A stretch of 64,000 nt of DNA from Pedobacter mucosus (GTDB lineage Bacteria > Bacteroidota > Bacteroidia > Sphingobacteriales > Sphingobacteriaceae), in the NCBI RefSeq assembly GCF_022200785.1, contig NZ_CP087585.1, positions 4,774,001 through 4,838,000 of the forward strand, in the 5' to 3' direction. The translations under genes and the position numbers were made by a program. Positions 33,934 to 41,869 of this stretch are shown piece by piece. The notes beneath the pieces are model-generated. The model searched no databases and had not been told where the DNA came from. It saw only the letters and a program-made list of their open reading frames with translations. The first letter of the stretch is position 1. Each line of letters opens with the position of its first letter.

Positions 33934-34569
33934 TTAAATATCAATTCTTCCCATGTAAGTGCTGTCACATGCTCTGCTTCTATCATTGGATAGGAAAGTA
34001 GCATAGACTTCCAACCGTGTTCCGGGTTCGAGAAAATCAATTTTGAAATCATAAGTCCCAGCCGCCCGATCAGCACCGTTGAGTGTTCCAAATAGTTGCG
34101 TGTTGTCACCAGGGTAGCAGATCAGGATGGCCAATAGGTCTGTGCCTTTTGCTTTACCTTTATAATTAGGCTTCCAGCTAAATCGTAAATAATCTGGTTG
34201 CACCAATTCCATGCTTAGATCTTGTACATTAATCAAATCACCCTTACTAATTACGACTTTTTCATAATCAATGTCATAATTCGGATATTCACCTACAATA
34301 ATATCCCTGTTGCAGCTGTGGGCAGCATTTTGTGCAGAATGGTTGGCTGTTTGATTTTTAAAAGTTACGGCAAAAAAATCAGTTAATGGATTTCTCCATT
34401 CATTAAAAAACTTAAATCTAGCACGGCTAGCCAATTGTTTTAACGTTGCTGGTTTAGTAGAAGGCTTGGGTAAACCTTTTATAAAGTCATTATTTCTCAA
34501 TCTATACCCTACAATTGAACCAACTTTTCCTGAGAAGCCTCCAAGTGCTCCATTTCTTAAACGTGCCAT
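33934..34569 (-). CDS. DUF6266 family protein
   Basis: 211 residues. The N terminus GALGGFSGKVGSIVGYR (about 7-23), then GLPKPSTKPATLKQLASRAR, is the DUF6266 signature of Sphingobacteriaceae. The rest alternates beta strands (VISKGDLINVQDLSMELVQ, YLRFSWKPN), resembling a secreted or structural beta protein but with no signal peptide. Members often occur in several copies per genome; function unknown. Monocistronic; an 11-bp triple repeat lies 100 bases upstream. Confidence 0.85.
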   Translation of the reverse strand: MARLRNGALGGFSGKVGSIVGYRLRNNDFIKGLPKPSTKPATLKQLASRARFKFFNEWRNPLTDFFAVTFKNQTANHSAQNAAHSCNRDIIVGEYPNYDIDYEKVVISKGDLINVQDLSMELVQPDYLRFSWKPNYKGKAKGTDLLAILICYPGDNTQLFGTLNGADRAAGTYDFKIDFLEPGTRLEVYATFLSNDRSRACDSTYMGRIDI

Positions 34570-34668
34570 AGATTTATTTTATATATAACTAATTTACATA
34601 TGATTAACTAAATAATGGCAAATAATATTTATTCTGGTCTGAGTTTAGTTTGACAATAATCTGAAATG

Positions 34669-34701
34669 TCCGATGGTTCTCCGATGGAAGTCCGATTAAA
34701 C
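34669..34701. repeat. Triple 11-bp direct repeat
   Basis: TCCGATGGTTC, TCCGATGGAAG and TCCGATTAAAC in immediate succession. Period of 11 bp is one DNA turn. It lies 100 bp upstream of the DUF6266 start and 181 bp before murB. Confidence 0.7.
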
Positions 34702-34853
34702 TCTCTTTAGTCTCCGTACTATTAGATAGCTTCATCATAACGTAAAATCATTATATTAAGCAATAGGATTAATCAAATAATATTAAAATAAACAATCGAT
34801 TATGAAAATAATCCTTGATTTAAAGGCTTTTATTTCTATAGCTAATAATTTCA

Positions 34854-34861
34854 TATTTTTG
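34854..34861 (+). promoter_or_regulatory. -7 element of murB
   Basis: TATTTTTG matches TAnnTTTG, 21 bases before the ATG; -33 not evident. Confidence 0.45.
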
Positions 34862-34881
34862 TACCTAGAATCTACGTTACT

Positions 34882-35898
34882 ATGCTTCAAATTCAAGAAA
34901 ACATTTCGTTAAAACCATATAATTCTTTTGGGATAGATGTTAAGGCAAGTCACTTTGCCGAAATATTTTCAGAAGATGATTTGAAAACGTTATTTGCTAC
35001 AGATCTTTTTAAAACTCAAAAGCTGTTAATTTTAGGTGGTGGAAGTAATATTCTATTTACCAGAGATTACAATGGCTTAGTTGTTAAATTAAGCATAAAA
35101 GGAATAGAAGCCCAAATTAATGGTGATGAAGTTTTAGTAAAAGCTGGGGCAGGTGAGGTTTGGAATGATTTCGTAAATTATTGTGTTGACAATAACTATG
35201 CAGGCGTAGAAAATTTAAGCCTAATACCAGGAACAGTTGGCGCTTCGCCAGTGCAAAATATTGGCGCATATGGTATCGAACTCAAAGACGTATTTGAAAG
35301 TTGTACTGCCTTTAAAATAGACACGGGGGAAATTAAAATTTTTAATTACCACGATTGCCACTTTGATTACCGTGAAAGTATTTTTAAAAGCGAACTGAAA
35401 GGTCAATACATCATCACATCCGTTACCTTTCGTTTATCTACTATTCCTAGTATAAATACGTCTTACGGCGCTATTGAAGCTGAACTGAGACTGCGTGGCA
35501 TTATTGAGCCCAATATTGCCGATGTTTCTGCCGCTGTTGCACACATTCGCACCAGTAAATTGCCCGATCCATCTACCATAGGTAATGCAGGCAGTTTCTT
35601 TAAAAACCCAATTATTGAGAAATATGAATTTGCAGATATTGTAGCCAAACATCCTGATATAGTTCATTTTTCTACAACGGATGGCAAAATAAAACTTGCG
35701 GCGGGTTGGTTAATAGAACAATGTGGATGGAAAGGAAAGATTGTAGGACAAACTGGAACGTGGAAGAATCAGGCTTTAGTTTTAGTTAATCATGGTGCAG
35801 CAACAGGTTTAGAGGTGTATGATTTATCTGCACAAATTATAGACAGTGTGAAGTCTACTTTTGAAGTCACTCTGGAAAGAGAAGTAAATATTTTGTGA
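34882..35898 (+). CDS. murB: UDP-N-acetylenolpyruvoylglucosamine reductase
   Basis: FAD enzyme that reduces UDP-GlcNAc-enolpyruvate to UDP-MurNAc in peptidoglycan synthesis (cytoplasm, NADPH-dependent). 338 residues fits type I MurB (about 340). FAD-binding GGGSNILFTRDYNGLVVKL (about 52-70) and GTVGASPVQNIGAYGIEL (about 117-134), catalytic Ser in GNAGSFFKNP (about 231-240), and the type I-specific region IIEQCGWKGK/ALVLVNHG are present. No cell-wall neighbours; it stands alone, with a good -7 element upstream. Confidence 0.97.
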   Translation: MLQIQENISLKPYNSFGIDVKASHFAEIFSEDDLKTLFATDLFKTQKLLILGGGSNILFTRDYNGLVVKLSIKGIEAQINGDEVLVKAGAGEVWNDFVNYCVDNNYAGVENLSLIPGTVGASPVQNIGAYGIELKDVFESCTAFKIDTGEIKIFNYHDCHFDYRESIFKSELKGQYIITSVTFRLSTIPSINTSYGAIEAELRLRGIIEPNIADVSAAVAHIRTSKLPDPSTIGNAGSFFKNPIIEKYEFADIVAKHPDIVHFSTTDGKIKLAAGWLIEQCGWKGKIVGQTGTWKNQALVLVNHGAATGLEVYDLSAQIIDSVKSTFEVTLEREVNIL

Positions 35899-35957
35899 CG
35901 AATTGTTGCGTTAGCCGTATATATACGTTATAGTACGTACAAATTTTTTTTTGGTAT

Positions 35958-35965
35958 TATGTTTG
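35958..35965 (+). promoter_or_regulatory. -7 element of the sigma factor gene
   Basis: TATGTTTG matches TAnnTTTG; 58 bases before the ATG at 36024. Confidence 0.45.
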
Positions 35966-36023
35966 TTTAGTTAAAACCGAATGAATACAATTCATTTATT
36001 TTTTTAACCTAAAGCTAAATATC

Positions 36024-36557
36024 ATGACAAAATTTGAATTCAATCATCTAGTTAATCACCATTCGGTATCTCTTAGATCTTATGCTTTAAATTTCACAAA
36101 GGATGCTGAAGATGCTAACGATCTTGTGCAGGATACCATGCTTAAAGCTATTACATATTATAACAAGTTTAAAGAAGGAACAAATTTAAAGGGCTGGTTG
36201 TTTACAATAATGAAAAATACTTTTATTAACAACTACCGTCGATTAGTAAAAACGAATACCTTAATCACACAGAGTGAAGATATATCTTCAGCTAACCTTT
36301 CTTATAGTGCAACCAAAAATCAAGCGGAAAGTAAATTTGTAATGGGCGATATTGACAAAGCATTGTCGCAACTACCACAAGAATATTATATTCCTTTTAT
36401 CAGATATTTTGAAGGCTATAAATATCATGAAATTGCTGATATGTTACACATTCCAATTGGAACTGTTAAAACACGAATCCACGTGGCAAGAGGAATTTTA
36501 AAGAAATATTTAAAAACTTATTCTAAAGATTCAGTTGTTTTAAGTGAAATGGAATAG
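36024..36557 (+). CDS. ECF-type RNA polymerase sigma factor
   Basis: 177-residue sigma-70 family factor with region 2 (about 12-75; LNFTKDAEDANDLVQDTMLK, then LKGWLFTIMKNTFINNYRR) and region 4 (about 112-165; LPQEYYIPFIRYFEGYKYHE, then IADMLHIPIGTVKTRIHVAR). No anti-sigma gene follows, and 11 residues (KDSVVLSEME) trail after region 4. The close downstream crtI and pigment genes on the opposite strand are typical of Bacteroidota loci where such a sigma factor accompanies carotenoid genes, so a role in pigment or stress control is a reasonable inference. A terminator follows. Confidence 0.92.
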   Translation: MTKFEFNHLVNHHSVSLRSYALNFTKDAEDANDLVQDTMLKAITYYNKFKEGTNLKGWLFTIMKNTFINNYRRLVKTNTLITQSEDISSANLSYSATKNQAESKFVMGDIDKALSQLPQEYYIPFIRYFEGYKYHEIADMLHIPIGTVKTRIHVARGILKKYLKTYSKDSVVLSEME

Positions 36558-36574
36558 AAATTTTAAATAAATAA

Positions 36575-36606
36575 TTGAGCGCTCAGATTTATCTGAGCTT
36601 TTTTTA
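36575..36606 (+). terminator. Terminator of the sigma factor gene
   Basis: Stem GCTCAGA (36581-36587) / TCTGAGC (36592-36598), loop TTTA, then seven T. Confidence 0.85.
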
Positions 36607-36644
36607 TAAACTATATTTTCAAAAAATTCGTGATTTTATTGAAG

Positions 36645-36678
36645 TTTTGTAAAGCTCCAAACGCTACATATACTCTTG
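36645..36678 (+). promoter_or_regulatory. Orphan promoter-like element
   Basis: TTTTG at 36645-36649, 21-base spacer, TACTCTTG at 36671-36678 (one mismatch to TAnnTTTG). Predicted start near 36685; no gene follows on this strand, only a terminator at 36753-36783. Confidence 0.4.
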
Positions 36679-36684
36679 CAGATC

Positions 36685-36783
36685 CACATCAAGGTCAATA
36701 AATAAGTTTACTGAAACAATCGAGATCTAATAATTAAAAAATTGACATACGCAAAAGGCCCGGAAAAATTTCCAGGCCTTTTT
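36685..36783 (+). ncRNA. Candidate small RNA (hypothetical)
   Basis: About 100 bases between the orphan promoter and the terminator. No reading frame of note. Inside, GTCAAT (36695-36700) can pair with ATTGAC (36741-36746). The assignment rests only on the promoter-terminator arrangement; it may instead be bidirectional-terminator flank of crtI. Confidence 0.3.
36753..36783. terminator. Terminator hairpin near crtI 3' side
   Basis: AAAAGGCC-C-GGAAA / TTTCC-A-GGCCTTTTT, one C/A mismatch in the stem, tight A-rich loop, T run on the right and A run on the left, so it can work in both directions. 170 bases beyond the crtI stop. Confidence 0.7.
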
Positions 36784-36954
36784 GCTTATCATATATTTGG
36801 TTAGTTGATTCTTATTTATTATTTCAATATTTTCTCTTTGTTTTATTTCGAAACAAATACAAACCCAAACAATTATGCGTTATATTAATGATTTGCAGTG
36901 TTTTTGTTTTGTGGTTATAAAGATAAGGGAAATTTTAAATTTGTCAAGGTTTTT

Positions 36955-38436
36955 TTAACTTTTTTTTAACTTTTTTATTGTTTCTTTTGCAACAACTTGT
37001 CCAGAGATGATTGCAGGGGGTACACCGGGCCCTGGAACCGTTAATTGCCCTGTAAATAAAATGTTACTAACCTTGCTTTTCATGCTGGGTTTTAGAAAAG
37101 CAGTCTGTTTCAATGTGTTTGCTAATCCATAAGCATTTCCTTTAAAAGCGTTATAATCTTCAATAAAATCATTCATCGCATAACTTCGTTTAAACAAAAT
37201 ATGATCTATAATATTATTTCCGGTCAAATTTTTAAAGCGTTTTACTATTAAATCAAAATATTTTTCCCTTTCGGTTTCGCTATCTTTCAGGTCTGGCGCA
37301 ATCGGAATCAAAAAGAAAAGATTCTCGCAGCCTTCTGGTGCTACACTTGGATCTGTAATGGAAGGGCAACAAGCATAAAACAAAGGTTTAGCTGGCCATC
37401 TTGGATTGGTATAAATTTCTTTGGCATGTTCATCAAAATCTTCGTCAAAAAATAAATTATGATGGAGAATATTTGTTAACTTCTTATCTAACCCAATATA
37501 AAAAAGCAGGCAAGATGGTGCCATGGTTCTCTTATCCCAATATTTTTCGCTGTATTTTCGGTATTCTTTATCTAATAGGTTTTGTTCTATAAAATGATAG
37601 TCTGCGTTACCAATAACGAAATCGGTTTTATAATTTCCCTTATCCGTAAAAATTTCTTCAGCTTCATTATTTTTTACAACTATCTTTTTAACATTGGTAT
37701 TAAAAACAAACTTCACACCTTGTTCTTCTGCAATTTGTTGCATAGCGGAAACGATTTTATGCATTCCACCGATTGGATACCAAGTTCCTAAAACTAAATC
37801 TGCATAATTCATTAAACTATACAATGCTGGCGTACTTTGTGGCGTTGCACCCAAAAATAAAACTGGAAATTCTAAAAGCTTCCTTAATTTTTCATTTTTG
37901 AAAAGATGATGTACATGTTTGCGCATGTTGCCAAGCAATTGTAGCTTTATACCACTGATTGCCAAGCGAGGATCAAAATATTCCATAACACTATGCGATG
38001 GCTTAAAAACGTATTCGTTCATGCCAACATCATATTTATATTTCGCCTGTTTTAAAAAGGAATCGAGATTTTTACTGCTATCTGGTTCTAAATCTTCGAA
38101 AAGCTTATACAACTCTTCTAACGTTGAAGGAACATCCATTACATCGTCTTTTCCAAAATAAATTCTATAGGATGGGTTTAACCTTTTCAATTCATAGAAA
38201 TCAGCAGCTTTTTTATTAAATATTTTATAAAAATTTTCAAACACATCTGGCATCCAATACCAACTCGGACCCATATCGAAAGTAAATCCGTCTTTTTCCC
38301 AAGTTCTGGCTCTTCCACCAGCCATTTCATTTTTTTCAAGAACTGTAACATCAAAACCATCTTTCGCTAATAAAGCTGCCGCCGATAAGCCTGCGAAGCC
38401 AGCACCAATTATGGTAACCTTGGGTTTTTTATCCAT
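36955..38436 (-). CDS. crtI: Phytoene desaturase
   Basis: 493-residue FAD-dependent CrtI-type desaturase: converts phytoene to lycopene in the membrane/cytoplasm interface. N-terminal dinucleotide fold IGAGFAGLSAAALLAKDGF (about 10-28) with EKNEMAGGRARTW, and the C-terminal FAD motif LFTGQLTVPGPGVPPAIISG (about 460-480). Length normal. The 3' neighbour on the opposite strand is the sigma factor; the 5' neighbours on the plus strand are a 177-residue conserved protein and lycopene cyclase, and no phytoene synthase gene lies in the window. Confidence 0.95.
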   Translation of the reverse strand: MDKKPKVTIIGAGFAGLSAAALLAKDGFDVTVLEKNEMAGGRARTWEKDGFTFDMGPSWYWMPDVFENFYKIFNKKAADFYELKRLNPSYRIYFGKDDVMDVPSTLEELYKLFEDLEPDSSKNLDSFLKQAKYKYDVGMNEYVFKPSHSVMEYFDPRLAISGIKLQLLGNMRKHVHHLFKNEKLRKLLEFPVLFLGATPQSTPALYSLMNYADLVLGTWYPIGGMHKIVSAMQQIAEEQGVKFVFNTNVKKIVVKNNEAEEIFTDKGNYKTDFVIGNADYHFIEQNLLDKEYRKYSEKYWDKRTMAPSCLLFYIGLDKKLTNILHHNLFFDEDFDEHAKEIYTNPRWPAKPLFYACCPSITDPSVAPEGCENLFFLIPIAPDLKDSETEREKYFDLIVKRFKNLTGNNIIDHILFKRSYAMNDFIEDYNAFKGNAYGLANTLKQTAFLKPSMKSKVSNILFTGQLTVPGPGVPPAIISGQVVAKETIKKLKKS

Positions 38437-38625
38437 TTGTAAATAAAGCGAATTTTATGGATTTTGTTTTATTTTTCATCGTTCTGAAGAATGAAATATC
38501 CGCAAACTATAAGGTAGAAATAGCGGATTGTTGACTTGTCAGTTTAAACAAAAAGAAATGGCAAAGCGTTCGACAAAATTTTGAAACTCAAATTCGTCCA
38601 GCTTTTGTTACCTTTACGCTAACAC

Positions 38626-39159
38626 ATGATAAAGTTAAAAATATTTCTATTTCTGTTATTGACTTCAATTTCTACTATGGTTTCAGCCCAGTTATCTCCA
38701 AAAGAAATTGCTTCGCTAAAAATCAATATGACGAAAGCTGTTGATAATTCGAAATTAACAGATTCTATTTATATCAAACTAAATAAATTACCCAATAAAA
38801 CAGCACAAATTACCGCATACATTGCTGTTTTAGAAGCTTTAAAAGCCAAGCATTCTTGGAATCCGTATAATAAAGTCAAATATGTTAAAGATGCACAGAA
38901 CACTTTTAAAAGTGCTATTGCTGCTGATAAAGACAATTTAGAAATCAGATTTTTGAGGTACTCAACTGAGCATTATACACCGTCTTTTTTGGGTTTAAGT
39001 AAAAATTTAGATAATGATAAAAAGGAAATTATAAGGCACTATAAAAATCAAAACTTTGGAATTGCTGATGCCTTACTTGTTAAAAGCATTGCCAAATTTA
39101 TGATTGCAAGTAAAAGATGCACCGTAGAAGAGGTTAAAGTTTTACAAAAACACATTTAA
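38626..39159 (+). CDS. Conserved exported protein of carotenoid locus
   Basis: 177 residues with a signal peptide (1-22, ending VSAQ). The rest is helical with no cysteines in the first half; SIYIKLNKLPNKTAQITAYIAVLEALKAKH, then FLRYSTEHYTPSFLGLSKNL and a C-terminal VEEVKVLQKHI. The family is not recognised by name but similar proteins are found beside carotenoid genes in Bacteroidota, in my recollection. The stop TAA at 39157-39159 abuts the ATG of lycopene cyclase, so the two are translationally coupled and probably act in the same pathway. Confidence 0.75.
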   Translation: MIKLKIFLFLLLTSISTMVSAQLSPKEIASLKINMTKAVDNSKLTDSIYIKLNKLPNKTAQITAYIAVLEALKAKHSWNPYNKVKYVKDAQNTFKSAIAADKDNLEIRFLRYSTEHYTPSFLGLSKNLDNDKKEIIRHYKNQNFGIADALLVKSIAKFMIASKRCTVEEVKVLQKHI

Positions 39160-39855
39160 ATGAAATATATTTATTTGCTTATAAACATTGCCGTACTATT
39201 TTTTCCATTTATTTTATCGTTTGATAAAAAGGTTAATTTCTTTAGCAAATGGAAATTCGTTTTGCCAGCAATTCTGATTACTGGTGTTGTGTTTTTGGTG
39301 TGGGATTTACTTTTCGTTAAATTAAATGTATGGTCGTTTAATCCAGATTATATTGTTGGAATAAAATTTTGGGGATTGCCGCTGGAAGAAATTCTATTTT
39401 TTTTAACCGTACCATATGCCTGTATTTTTATTTACGAATGTTTGAACGCCTATTTCCCTAAAGATGATTTACAAAAATATAGTTTCTCCATAAGTAATCT
39501 GTTTTTGGGATTGTGCATAGCCGTTTTATTTTTCGGCTACAACAGGTGGTATACGGTAATAAATTTCGGTTTCTTGTTTGTGGTTTTGGCATATGTGGAA
39601 TATGTAAATGTCGAATTTAGGTTTATGTATAAGTTTTATAGGGCCTATTTGGTGTCGCTAATTCCTTTCTATATTGTTAATGGATTCTTAACTGCCATAC
39701 CGGTCGTAATGTATAATGATCATGAAAACTTAGGTTTTAGGGTTGGTACAATTCCTTTCGAAGATCATTTTTATTTAATGGGCTTACTTTTAATGAATAT
39801 TTATTTATACGAATTCTTCAAAAGTAAAGAGTTTAAAAAAGAAAGTATTTCTTAA
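39160..39855 (+). CDS. Lycopene cyclase domain protein
   Basis: 231 residues, about six to seven membrane helices, of the 'lycopene cyclase domain' family (as in CarR/CrtYcd-type heterodimeric or fused cyclases). Two repeats are seen: LLFVKLNVWSFNPDYIVGIKFWGLPLEEILFF (about 50-81) with the PxEE motif PLEEILF, and the second FRVGTIPFEDHFYLMGLLL (about 196-214) with PFED. It forms beta-ionone rings on lycopene, giving beta-carotene for CrtZ. Coupled to the upstream 177-residue protein. A terminator hairpin follows at 39912. Confidence 0.88.
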   Translation: MKYIYLLINIAVLFFPFILSFDKKVNFFSKWKFVLPAILITGVVFLVWDLLFVKLNVWSFNPDYIVGIKFWGLPLEEILFFLTVPYACIFIYECLNAYFPKDDLQKYSFSISNLFLGLCIAVLFFGYNRWYTVINFGFLFVVLAYVEYVNVEFRFMYKFYRAYLVSLIPFYIVNGFLTAIPVVMYNDHENLGFRVGTIPFEDHFYLMGLLLMNIYLYEFFKSKEFKKESIS

Positions 39856-39911
39856 TTTCTGGAAATGAATGTTTTGTAGTTCTTGGAGGTTTTCAGTCCT
39901 GCTTTACATTA

Positions 39912-39949
39912 CAAGTCCGCTCCCGAGAAAATAGGGATTGCGGGCTTTT
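39912..39949 (+). terminator. Terminator-like hairpin after lycopene cyclase
   Basis: AAGTCCGC-TCCC (39913-39924) with GGGA (39934-39937) and GCGGGCTT (39940-39947), followed by TTTT. Confidence 0.6.
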
Positions 39950-40142
39950 CATTTCAATCAGGTTTATAAACATCGTTTCTGCATCCTGCAAACCGTAAAA
40001 TGAAACTTGCCATTTGGCTAATTGGCGAAGCAATTTCAGTGAACTATAAAAATTATAGTTTTTTATCAGAAAAAATTAAAATTGAGGTGGCTATAAAACA
40101 AGAACGCCTCACCGGACAGGGTAAGGCTTTTCTTGATATTGG

Positions 40143-40216
40143 CTCCCTCTGCTGGGCTCGAACCAGCGACCCTCTGATTAACAGTCAGATGCTCTAACCA
40201 GCTGAGCTAAGAAGGA
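40143..40216 (-). tRNA. tRNA-Asn (GTT), copy 1
   Basis: 74-base cloverleaf on the minus strand: acceptor TCCTTCT with AGAGGGA, D-arm GCTC...GAGC, anticodon loop CTGTTAA with anticodon GTT, T-arm GCTGG-TTCGAGC-CCAGC, discriminator G. CCA not encoded. Confidence 0.95.
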
Positions 40217-40269
40217 ATTTACTCTGGTTTACTATTTATTAACCAAAATCATTTGGCAATTGTGTCATA

Positions 40270-40299
40270 AAAAATCCCCACATTGCTGTGAGGATTTTG
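40270..40299 (-). terminator. Terminator between the tRNA-Asn genes
   Basis: Minus strand: AAAATCCTCACA-GCAA-TGTGGGGATTTT then T. It immediately follows tRNA copy 2, suggesting the two tRNAs are partly separate transcription units or processed from one. Confidence 0.75.
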
Positions 40300-40373
40300 C
40301 TCCCTCTGCTGGGCTCGAACCAGCGACCCTCTGATTAACAGTCAGATGCTCTAACCAGCTGAGCTAAGAAGGA
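40300..40373 (-). tRNA. tRNA-Asn (GTT), copy 2
   Basis: Identical to copy 1 over the whole 74 bases. A tandem duplication of the gene with an 83-base spacer. Confidence 0.95.
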
Positions 40374-40518
40374 GTACTGGTCGTTTCCTTAAAACGAAGT
40401 TAATTTACTTTTCAGTGCGTTAACCTTTGTTCGTTTTGGGAATGCAATATTAGGGCTTTTAAATTATTTATGCAATCTTTGCAGTGAAAAATTTTAAAAA
40501 AAAATTAATAATATATAT

Positions 40519-41439
40519 ATGAGCCTGATAATCATAGGTACTGTAGCGTTTGATGCTATTGAAACTCCATTCGGAAAAACGGATAAAATTGTTGGTGGCG
40601 CTGCAACTTACGCTAGTTTGGCTGCTTCTTACTTCTATAATAAGGCGAAAATAGTTGCAGTTGTTGGTGGTGATTTTCAAAAAGCAGATATTGATATATT
40701 TAATAAGCATGGAATTGATACCGAAGGATTACAAATTAAAGAAGGTGAAAAATCATTTTTCTGGTCTGGAAAATACCATAATGATATGAATAGTCGCGAT
40801 ACTTTAATTACTGAATTAAATGTATTAGAGAATTTCGATCCCATTATCCCTGAAAATTATCAGGATTGCGAATATTTAATGTTAGGCAATCTAACCCCGC
40901 AAGTACAACAAACGGTGATCAAACGCCTTAAAAATCGTCCGAAATTAATTGTAATGGATACCATGAATTTTTGGATGGACATTATGATGGATGATTTATT
41001 AGAAACCATTAAATTGGTTGATGTTTTGACCATTAATGATGCCGAAGCCCGTCAATTATCAGGTGAATATTCTTTAGTTAAAGCAGCAAAGAAAATTTTA
41101 ACTATGGGACCGAAATATTTAATTATTAAAAAAGGTGAACACGGTGCTTTGTTGTTTCACGAAGATCAAATTTTTTCTGCTCCGGCTTTGCCTTTAGCTG
41201 ATGTTTTTGATCCAACTGGAGCTGGTGATACCTTTGCAGGTGGTTTTATTGGGTACATGGCAAAAGTCGGTACAATCAATTTCAATAACATGAAGAATGC
41301 AATTATTTATGGTTCTGCATTGGCATCTTTTTGCGTAGAAAAATTCGGAACAGAAAAAATATTAAACTTGACTGAGGCAGAAATTGCAGCTAGAATTCAA
41401 GAGTTTGTCAGCTTAAGTGCTTTTACAATTGAAGCCTAG
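40519..41439 (+). CDS. PfkB-family sugar/nucleoside kinase
   Basis: 306-residue ribokinase-like kinase. N-terminal GG region is IVGGAATYASLAASYF (about 25-40) and the C-terminal ATP/catalytic motif is DPTGAGDTFAGGF (about 232-244) with the base Asp in GAGD. Substrate unknown: it could be ribose, adenosine, a sugar or pseudouridine; the first half (VAFDAIETPFGKTDKIVGG) looks like the family annotated 'sugar kinase' in Bacteroidota. Cytoplasmic, single gene. Confidence 0.9.
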   Translation: MSLIIIGTVAFDAIETPFGKTDKIVGGAATYASLAASYFYNKAKIVAVVGGDFQKADIDIFNKHGIDTEGLQIKEGEKSFFWSGKYHNDMNSRDTLITELNVLENFDPIIPENYQDCEYLMLGNLTPQVQQTVIKRLKNRPKLIVMDTMNFWMDIMMDDLLETIKLVDVLTINDAEARQLSGEYSLVKAAKKILTMGPKYLIIKKGEHGALLFHEDQIFSAPALPLADVFDPTGAGDTFAGGFIGYMAKVGTINFNNMKNAIIYGSALASFCVEKFGTEKILNLTEAEIAARIQEFVSLSAFTIEA

Positions 41440-41503
41440 TTATTTTAGGGCGATAATTACCTTTGTATCCTAGAAGGTTTTAATCTAAATACCAGAAAAG
41501 GTT

Positions 41504-41620
41504 AGCCACAGATTTACAGATTCTAATCTGCGAATCTGTGGCTTTTCTTATATTAAATAACTTAGTAACATAAAAAGCTAGCCACAGATTATGAAGCCAA
41601 TACCTGAGAGTCTGTGACTA
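41504..41620. repeat. Hairpin repeat with AGCCACAGATT arms
   Basis: Perfect outer arms AGCCACAGATT (41504-41514) / AATCTGTGGCT (41533-41543) enclosing CAGATT/AATCTG. A second, weaker copy starts at 41579 (AGCCACAGATT to AGTCTGTGACT at 41608-41618). The hairpin can double as terminator between the convergent PfkB and cytochrome b5-like genes. Confidence 0.7.
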
Positions 41621-41625
41621 TTACG

Positions 41626-41859
41626 TTAAATGATTTCACCAATAGCAATAAATTTTTCGAAAACAGCTTCTGTGTGCGGCGCATCAGGCAATTCATCTGT
41701 CAAATCTTGTCCTGCCCAATGTTCGTAATGTTTTCCATTCCGCCACATCCTGCTATCCGTCATGTCATAAATTAAGCCTTTGTAAGCCACCCAAATTTGA
41801 GGTTTATCTTGTCCGTTTCTTAATGCAAGTTGTTGCTTGGTATAAACTGGTAAAGCCAT
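41626..41859 (-). CDS. Cytochrome b5-like heme-binding domain protein
   Basis: 77 residues, a single minimal cytochrome b5-like domain: PVYTKQQLALRNGQDKPQIWVAYKGLIYDMTDS is the usual start, HYEHWAGQDLTDEL carries a conserved His-like ligand position and EAPH-type site is DAPHTEAVF. It binds heme or a steroid-like ligand and probably donates electrons, though no reductase partner is adjacent. It lies 10 bases after the hxlR gene on the same strand and is likely co-transcribed with it, so it may belong to the same redox/electrophile response. Confidence 0.85.
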   Translation of the reverse strand: MALPVYTKQQLALRNGQDKPQIWVAYKGLIYDMTDSRMWRNGKHYEHWAGQDLTDELPDAPHTEAVFEKFIAIGEII

Positions 41860-41869
41860 TGATTAAGTT

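Larger units (their letters stand above)
34570..34881. other. Divergent intergenic region of DUF6266 and murB
   Basis: 312 bases with no gene; it holds the 11-bp triple repeat and the murB -7 element. Confidence 0.6.
39856..40518. other. tRNA-bearing intergenic region
   Basis: 663 bases without protein genes. It holds two tRNA-Asn genes and terminator hairpins. A 65-codon frame at 40000-40197 overlaps the tRNA on the other strand and is not called. Confidence 0.7.

Noticed and set aside
40000..40197. 65-codon frame in the tRNA region
   Set aside because: It runs across the tRNA-Asn gene on the opposite strand; the C-terminal part is simply the antisense of the tRNA.
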